Shown here: positions 59,481-64,000 of the stretch, piece by piece | Numbering within the stretch: the stretch's first letter is position 1 | Layout: every line of letters starts with the position of its first letter | Assembly: GCA_023230925.1 (NCBI GenBank) | Contig: JALNWK010000013.1 | Coordinates: forward strand, 1 to 64,000 | DNA length: 64,000 nt | Source: Limnochordia bacterium | GTDB taxonomy: Bacteria; Bacillota; Limnochordia; DUMW01 | Direction: 5' to 3' | The notes under the pieces: model-generated | Databases searched by the model: none | What the model was told of the DNA's origin: nothing | What the model saw: the letters and a program-made list of their open reading frames with translations, nothing else | Translations under genes and position numbers: made by a program

Positions 59481-59750
59481 ATGAAGGTTGAGAAAACAAC
59501 TTTAGCTGGTGTTGAGCCGATTGCCCAAAGGCAAGCCCTAAGCAAAGGTAAGCCTAATCAAAGGGTTCAAGAGCAAAACAGCGATCGGGTATCCATTTCT
59601 GAAGGAGCAAAACGGCTGTTGGCAAAAACTCCGGCCACTTCAGTAGATGAGTCCGGTAAAGTAGAAGCGATCAAGGAAAAAGTCGATGCTGGCAAGTATA
59701 TACTGGATCCAGAGAAGATCGCCGGTAGCATCATCGATTTTTTTAGGTAA
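59481..59750 (+). CDS. flgM: Anti-sigma-28 factor FlgM
   Basis: 89 aa, unstructured N-terminal half, then DRVSISEGAKRLL and KVEAIKEKVDAGKYILDPEKIAGSII (in parts), the FlgM signatures. It holds sigma-28 inactive until the hook is complete. ATG 59481 after GAGGGGGAG. A weak sigma-28-like TAAA-N16-ACCGAAAG lies at 59416-59443 inside the end of cheB. Confidence 0.9.
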   Translation: MKVEKTTLAGVEPIAQRQALSKGKPNQRVQEQNSDRVSISEGAKRLLAKTPATSVDESGKVEAIKEKVDAGKYILDPEKIAGSIIDFFR

Positions 59751-59756
59751 TGGACG

Positions 59757-60191
59757 ATGCGCTCCTTTCAGTTTTCTTTAGACAAACTTCTCCAACTACA
59801 TGAAGCGGAGAAGAAACAAAAACAGGCCGAGACAGCCAAGGCCCTATTGGCTGTCGAAAAGAAAGCCCAACGTATAGCCAAGTTGCATCAAGACCGGCAG
59901 GATGCCTTCAACTGTAAGGAGGAATCCTCCGTTGTGTATATGCAGCTTAATAGCGATTATAGGCAGGGGCTTAGCCGCGCTCTAACGCGGGCTCATCAAG
60001 AGCTGGAAGTAGCGGCTTTAACCCACGAACAACAGCAGGATCAACTACAACAGACCACAAAGAACTGTAAGGTTTTGGCCTTACTCAAGGAACGACAACG
60101 GGAAATGCATAGAAAGGCGATGCAAAGGCAAGAGCAGAAGATGCTTGATGAATTTGCCAGCTTTGCTAGAGTACGTGGCGAGAGAGGATAG
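59757..60191 (+). CDS. FliJ-like flagellar export chaperone
   Basis: 144 aa coiled coil. FQFSLDKLLQLHEAEKKQKQAE at the start and LALLKERQREMHRKAMQRQEQKMLDEFA at the end (each in parts) follow the FliJ pattern. It occupies the slot where most Firmicutes have flgN, between flgM and flgK, so it may serve as export chaperone for FlgK and FlgL. The call as FliJ is by pattern; no fliI is nearby. Confidence 0.72.
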   Translation: MRSFQFSLDKLLQLHEAEKKQKQAETAKALLAVEKKAQRIAKLHQDRQDAFNCKEESSVVYMQLNSDYRQGLSRALTRAHQELEVAALTHEQQQDQLQQTTKNCKVLALLKERQREMHRKAMQRQEQKMLDEFASFARVRGERG

Positions 60192-60197
60192 TAGAGT

Positions 60198-61280
60198 TTG
60201 GAACGCTTGCCCATTGACGAGGTACGGCCTGGTATGTATCTGGTCCGCTCCATTGAGGACAGTACCGGGAGGGTGCTACTAAAGGCCGGCACACAATTAA
60301 CTGAAAGATATATCCAAAGAATCTATGAGCTAGGTTATCCTTCGATTTATGTTGGTGAGCCCTGGGAGGCAGAGATTGAGGTGATCCAGCCCGTCTCCAA
60401 TCAGACGAAGACCCGGGTGACTAGCTCCCTACGTGATCTGTTTACCAAACGGGGCCCGGAGCAGTTGACGGATCTGACTGAGGTAGAGCAGTCAGTAAAC
60501 GCTCTTGTGGACGAGCTTTTGGTGAACCAGTCCATTGTTTTCAGCCTATCTGAGATCCGGAATCACGACAACTACACATTCTTGCATTGTGTTGATTGCT
60601 GTGTTGTTTCTGTACTCATGGCCCGCTCTCTGCGGTTGCCAACTAGGGATATCCGCATAGTAGGTATGGGGGCTGCCTTACATGACATCGGCAAGACCTT
60701 GGTTTCCCAGGAAATCCTGTGTAAACCGGCAAGACTGACAAAAGAAGAATACCAAATTGTCAAAGAACATGCCCGAGACGGTTACCAGATGCTTGTCCAA
60801 CGTAGTTCTTTGGATTACCGGGCGGCGATTGTGGCTCTCCAACACCATGAGCGGATCGATGGCACGGGTTACCCTGCTGGTATACAGGGCAGGGACACTC
60901 ATATCTTCAGTCGTATTGTTGCTGTTGCTGATGTGTTTGATGCTATCACATCTGATCGGGTTTACCGAAAAGGGTTGGGTTTCTCTCAAGCCAGGAAGTT
61001 CCTCAACGACAACCAACACCAATTTGATGAAAGCGTGCTCTCGGCCCTTAGCGAGTATGTGGCTGAGTATCCGGTTGGAGCCTACGTCAAGTTAGATTCA
61101 GGAGAGCTTGGTGTTGTCATTCGCCTGAATTGGGAGCATCAGGATCAGCCTGTTGTTAATCTAATCGCTGACCCTACGGGTAATAGGTACAAGAAACCTA
61201 TCACCGTCAATCTTGCCTCTGACGGACGCAGAATCAATGAAGAAGTCATCTCCCTACGAGATTCACAAGCATCTTTCTAA
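60198..61280 (+). CDS. HD-GYP domain protein, likely c-di-GMP phosphodiesterase
   Basis: 360 aa. The N-terminal part (about 1-55) resembles the DUF3391-like start of such proteins (LPIDEVRPGMYLVRSI). The HD-GYP domain (about 125-300) has the HD pair in ALHDIGK, GYP in HHERIDGTGYPAG and ADVFDAITSDRVYR. A C-terminal beta segment (about 300-350) closes it. It likely links cyclic di-GMP to motility. TTG start with GAGAGGA upstream. It lies in the flgM-flgK unit. Confidence 0.9.
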   Translation: MERLPIDEVRPGMYLVRSIEDSTGRVLLKAGTQLTERYIQRIYELGYPSIYVGEPWEAEIEVIQPVSNQTKTRVTSSLRDLFTKRGPEQLTDLTEVEQSVNALVDELLVNQSIVFSLSEIRNHDNYTFLHCVDCCVVSVLMARSLRLPTRDIRIVGMGAALHDIGKTLVSQEILCKPARLTKEEYQIVKEHARDGYQMLVQRSSLDYRAAIVALQHHERIDGTGYPAGIQGRDTHIFSRIVAVADVFDAITSDRVYRKGLGFSQARKFLNDNQHQFDESVLSALSEYVAEYPVGAYVKLDSGELGVVIRLNWEHQDQPVVNLIADPTGNRYKKPITVNLASDGRRINEEVISLRDSQASF

Positions 61281-61305
61281 ACAAACCCCTCCCAAAAACC
61301 GATGA
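61278..61305 (+). promoter_or_regulatory. Possible sigma-28-like promoter of flgK
   Basis: TAAA (61278-61281), 16 bases, ACCGATGA (61298-61305). One base longer and two mismatches away from the sites before cheW and cheA. Confidence 0.45.
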
Positions 61306-61338
61306 TCGTGGCAAGAACCTATGTAAGAGGGTGGCCAC

Positions 61339-62703
61339 ATGAGTCTGTTTAACGGATTAGAAATTGCCAAAAGAAGCATGCAGGTACAAAGGAACCAGCT
61401 GAATATAGCTAATCATAATATCGCCAATGATGGTAGCGTAGGATACTCTCGCCAGGAGGGAATCCAGGTTAGTTCCTTTGTCACTAAGACTACCAAAGGT
61501 GTTGTAGGTAACGGTGTGGTAATGAGCCACATCCAACGGGCGCGAAACCCCTTCTACGACGCCCAGTACCGGCAGGAGAGTCAAAACCTTGGCTACTGGG
61601 ACGTGCACCGCATGTCCATTGAACAAATCGAGTTCATCATGAATGAGCCAGGTAAGACCGGAATCGATCAAGCGATTACCGAGTTCAGGAAGGCCCTGCA
61701 TGATTTGACGACTAACCCCCAAAGCTCTGCTGTACGGGCCAGTCTCCAACAACAAGGCAAGGCACTTACAGAGGTTATCTCGCATGTGTACCGCCAGGTG
61801 GAAGATCTAAAGAACCAGATTCATTCGGAAATAGATATCACCGTCAGGGAAGTAAACGGTATTGCCGATGAGATCGCCGCCCTCAACCGACAGATCTCAA
61901 AGCTAGTTACCACTAGCAGAAATGCTAATGATCTACTAGACCGGCGGGATCTACTCCTCGACCAGTTGTCATTCCTTGTAGACTATGAATACTCCATTGA
62001 GCCCAACAACAGTATGACGATCACCATTGGCGGCAAGGTGTTGGTGACTGACAATCAAGCTAATCATATCAGTGCTCTAACCACCGATGAAAATAGCAGT
62101 ATCGTTTGGGAAGACAGCAGTTCCGTGGATCTAAAAGCAGGTGGATTACAAGCATTACTAGATATGGATCATAAGACTATCCCTGAATACCTCGATGCCC
62201 TGGATAAACTAGCCACAGGCTTGATCACCGGGTTAAACGAGGTACACCGGACTGGTTACGGTCTTGATGGCAGTACGGGGTTAGATCTCTTCACCGGAAC
62301 TGGTGCTGGAGACATCCAGCTTGCCCCAGAGATAGCTGCTGATTACAACAAGATCGCTGCAAGTGACACCGCTGATGAAGAAGGAAACGCCGGAAATGCT
62401 CTGTTGCTCCTTGAGAAAATGGATGCCCGGATTATTGACGGCGGAAAGGCCAACTACCAGGAATACTTCACTGCTCTGATTGCCGGCCTAGGTGTTGAGG
62501 CCCGACATGCGGAGAACATGACGACCAATCAGACCATGCTGGTTAGACAACTAGGGAACCTGCGCTACAGCACCTCGGGAGTATCCTTGGATGAAGAGGT
62601 GGCAAATATTATCAAGTACCAGCATGCCTTTAACGCATCTGCCCGGGTTGTAAGCGTAATCGATGAGATGCTTACCACCCTAATCGAGCGGACCGGTAGA
62701 TAG
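61339..62703 (+). CDS. flgK: Flagellar hook-associated protein 1, FlgK
   Basis: 454 aa. The N-terminal rod-type motif SLFNGLEIAKRSMQVQRNQLNIANHNIAN (in parts; the ANxxN element is clear) and the C-terminal YQHAFNASARVVSVIDEMLTTLI form the D0/D1 coiled coil. It joins hook and filament. Somewhat shorter than E. coli FlgK (547 aa), as in many Firmicutes. Confidence 0.94.
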   Translation: MSLFNGLEIAKRSMQVQRNQLNIANHNIANDGSVGYSRQEGIQVSSFVTKTTKGVVGNGVVMSHIQRARNPFYDAQYRQESQNLGYWDVHRMSIEQIEFIMNEPGKTGIDQAITEFRKALHDLTTNPQSSAVRASLQQQGKALTEVISHVYRQVEDLKNQIHSEIDITVREVNGIADEIAALNRQISKLVTTSRNANDLLDRRDLLLDQLSFLVDYEYSIEPNNSMTITIGGKVLVTDNQANHISALTTDENSSIVWEDSSSVDLKAGGLQALLDMDHKTIPEYLDALDKLATGLITGLNEVHRTGYGLDGSTGLDLFTGTGAGDIQLAPEIAADYNKIAASDTADEEGNAGNALLLLEKMDARIIDGGKANYQEYFTALIAGLGVEARHAENMTTNQTMLVRQLGNLRYSTSGVSLDEEVANIIKYQHAFNASARVVSVIDEMLTTLIERTGR

Positions 62704-62714
62704 GAGGATGTACC

Positions 62715-63599
62715 ATGCGCATTACAAACCAGATGATGGTGAATAACTTCGTTGCGAACCTACACAATAATCTGAGGGAGCTAGATAGGTATTACCAGCA
62801 ATTGGCCACCGGCAAGAGATTTCAAAGGCCCTCAGACGATCCGAGTGGTGTAACCCGTAGTATGACCCTAAAGGCAAAACTTGCTGAGAATGCCCAGTAT
62901 GAGAAGAATATTAACGAGGCCCTAGCTATCTTTGAGGCGAGCGAGACCGCGTTAGCCAATGTGAGTTCCGTGCTCGATCGGGCCCGAGATCTAGCGATCA
63001 AGGGTAACACTCCCTTAACACCCACCGATCGGCAAGCGATTGCCGCTGAAGTTACCGGCCTTATTGAACAGCTTGTCTCAGCGGGAAATGTATCCTCTGG
63101 TACCAAGTATGCCTTTGCGGGCAAAAAGGTGGCTACCTTACCTTTCCAGTCTGCAGGTGATGAGATCCAATTCCTAGGAACAAATGATGTTCCCGAATTT
63201 GAAATTAGTCCTTATGTGCGTATTGAAGTAGGTCTATCCGGTCAGGATGTCTTCTTCATTGATCAAGACACGTCTTTATTTGATGTACTCAAAGCCCTAG
63301 AAGATGCGTTAGTATCCAATCCGGAGAAACTAGATGAGTGTATCGGGACCCTAGATAAATCCATCGATCACACCTTACGCTACCGAGCTGAAGTAGGCGC
63401 GAAGTATAATCACTTGAGTAGTGTTAAAGAGCGGCTCAAAGAGACAGAGCTAAACCTGAAGTCATTACTGTCGAACAACGAGGACACAGACGTTGCTGAA
63501 GCGATCATGCAGGCCAAAACCAAGGAAAATGTTTATACCGCGTCACTAGCAACTGGGGCCCGGATTATTCAGCCCTCGTTAATAGACTTCCTACGGTAG
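62715..63599 (+). CDS. flgL: Flagellar hook-associated protein 3, FlgL
   Basis: 294 aa. The flagellin-like N terminus is MRITNQMMVNNFVANLHNNL, then YYQQLATGKRFQRPSDDPSGV; the C terminus is DVAEAIMQAKTKENVYTASLATGARI. GGAGG precedes the ATG, 11 bases after flgK. Confidence 0.95.
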   Translation: MRITNQMMVNNFVANLHNNLRELDRYYQQLATGKRFQRPSDDPSGVTRSMTLKAKLAENAQYEKNINEALAIFEASETALANVSSVLDRARDLAIKGNTPLTPTDRQAIAAEVTGLIEQLVSAGNVSSGTKYAFAGKKVATLPFQSAGDEIQFLGTNDVPEFEISPYVRIEVGLSGQDVFFIDQDTSLFDVLKALEDALVSNPEKLDECIGTLDKSIDHTLRYRAEVGAKYNHLSSVKERLKETELNLKSLLSNNEDTDVAEAIMQAKTKENVYTASLATGARIIQPSLIDFLR

Positions 63600-63605
63600 A
63601 CGAAA

Positions 63606-64000
63606 ATGTCCATCGGTGAGCTAAGGCAACTTAGAATTGACATTACAGCAAGCGAAATAGATATTAGTTACCGTTTGGATCGGATCCAAGTAGACATCAC
63701 GGAGCCCCTTGCGGATATTGGGCTAAAAGGTGTCCAGAGATTAAACCGAGAGTTGAGCCAAAGGGCTCGTCAAGCAGTCGACGAAGGTATCGCCAAAACA
63801 GCACGACAAGGGGATCGACATCGAAAGGAAATCACGTCTAAGGCAGCCGTTCTGCTAGAACCTCCTGCAAAGAGAAGTACTGCCATTAACGTCGATACTG
63901 CACCAAAGCATCCCCCGGCACTATCCGTTCAATCTGGCTGGTTCCAACTAGCCAGTATCCCAGGTTCAGTGAACATTGAACTAGTTTACCAAAAAACTAC
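63606..64000 (+). CDS. DUF6470 (YviE-like) protein, cut by the window end
   Basis: At least 131 aa, open to the end. The start MSIGELRQLRIDITASEIDI and then ITEPLADIGLKGVQRL fit DUF6470, the family of B. subtilis YviE, which also follows flgL. The function is unknown. Starts six bases after flgL. fliW and csrA usually come next. Confidence 0.8.
   Translation, partial: MSIGELRQLRIDITASEIDISYRLDRIQVDITEPLADIGLKGVQRLNRELSQRARQAVDEGIAKTARQGDRHRKEITSKAAVLLEPPAKRSTAINVDTAPKHPPALSVQSGWFQLASIPGSVNIELVYQKT

Noticed and set aside
1..64000. CRISPR arrays, tRNA or rRNA genes, complete insertion sequences or prophage
   Set aside because: No regular direct repeats with spacers, no tRNA-like T-arm or anticodon pattern, and no transposase or integrase motif was seen by reading; a dedicated scan would be needed to exclude weak cases.

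Overview
The window looks like the replication-origin region of a spore-forming, flagellated Bacillota (Firmicutes) bacterium of middling GC content. The gene order is the Bacillus/Clostridium origin order: ylbF-gyrA-gyrB-remB-recF-yaaA-dnaN-dnaA run leftwards, and rpmH-rnpA-yidD-yidC-jag-mnmE-mnmG-rsmG-parA-parB run rightwards from oriC (about 10.1-12.4 kb). YyaC points to sporulation. A secretin fused to what looks like an outer-membrane beta-barrel, with a C-terminal Phe, suggests a diderm envelope. Diderm, sporulation-related and Firmicute together point towards lineages such as Limnochordia. That placement is inference, not proof.

Layout. 0-2.5 kb: trpB2, yqhV and ylbF. 2.5-11.7 kb: leftward replication operons. 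10.1-12.6 kb: a bipartite origin with perfect DnaA boxes on both sides of dnaA and a six-copy TAG DnaA-trio before dnaN. 12.6-22.4 kb: rpmH to parB, with two complete mnmG genes in tandem and two parS sites, one at the centre of a 44-bp perfect palindrome over the parB stop. 22.4-30 kb: a MinD-like ATPase with a deviant P-loop, larB with an unrecognised partner, an M23 peptidase, bactofilin, yyaC, a YkvI-type transporter and a VanW protein. 30-33.7 kb: a Phe-type T-box controlling aroF-pheA, then a PrsA-type foldase and DUF951.

33.7-39.9 kb is the accessory stretch: gene-poor DNA, an unrecognised gene, then a three-gene locus (small secreted beta-rich protein, Ig-like secreted protein, secretin/beta-barrel fusion). 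It interrupts the usual neighbourhood between DUF951 and rpsF. 39.9-51.7 kb returns to housekeeping genes: rpsF-ssb-rpsR, a MazG-like gene, yybS-rplI (no gdpP between them), aroE, ddl preceded by a branched RNA-like element, dnaD-dnaB, yabE-rsmA and ykuK. 51.9-64 kb is a motility island: cheW, an MCP, cheA-cheY-cheC-cheD-cheB, flgM, a FliJ-like gene, HD-GYP, flgK, flgL and the start of a DUF6470 gene. It carries sigma-28-like promoters, and a structured, terminated RNA lies upstream of cheW.

Without database searches, family calls rest on motifs, length and gene order. Where a start differs from the longest open frame, it was chosen from the Shine-Dalgarno position or family alignment.
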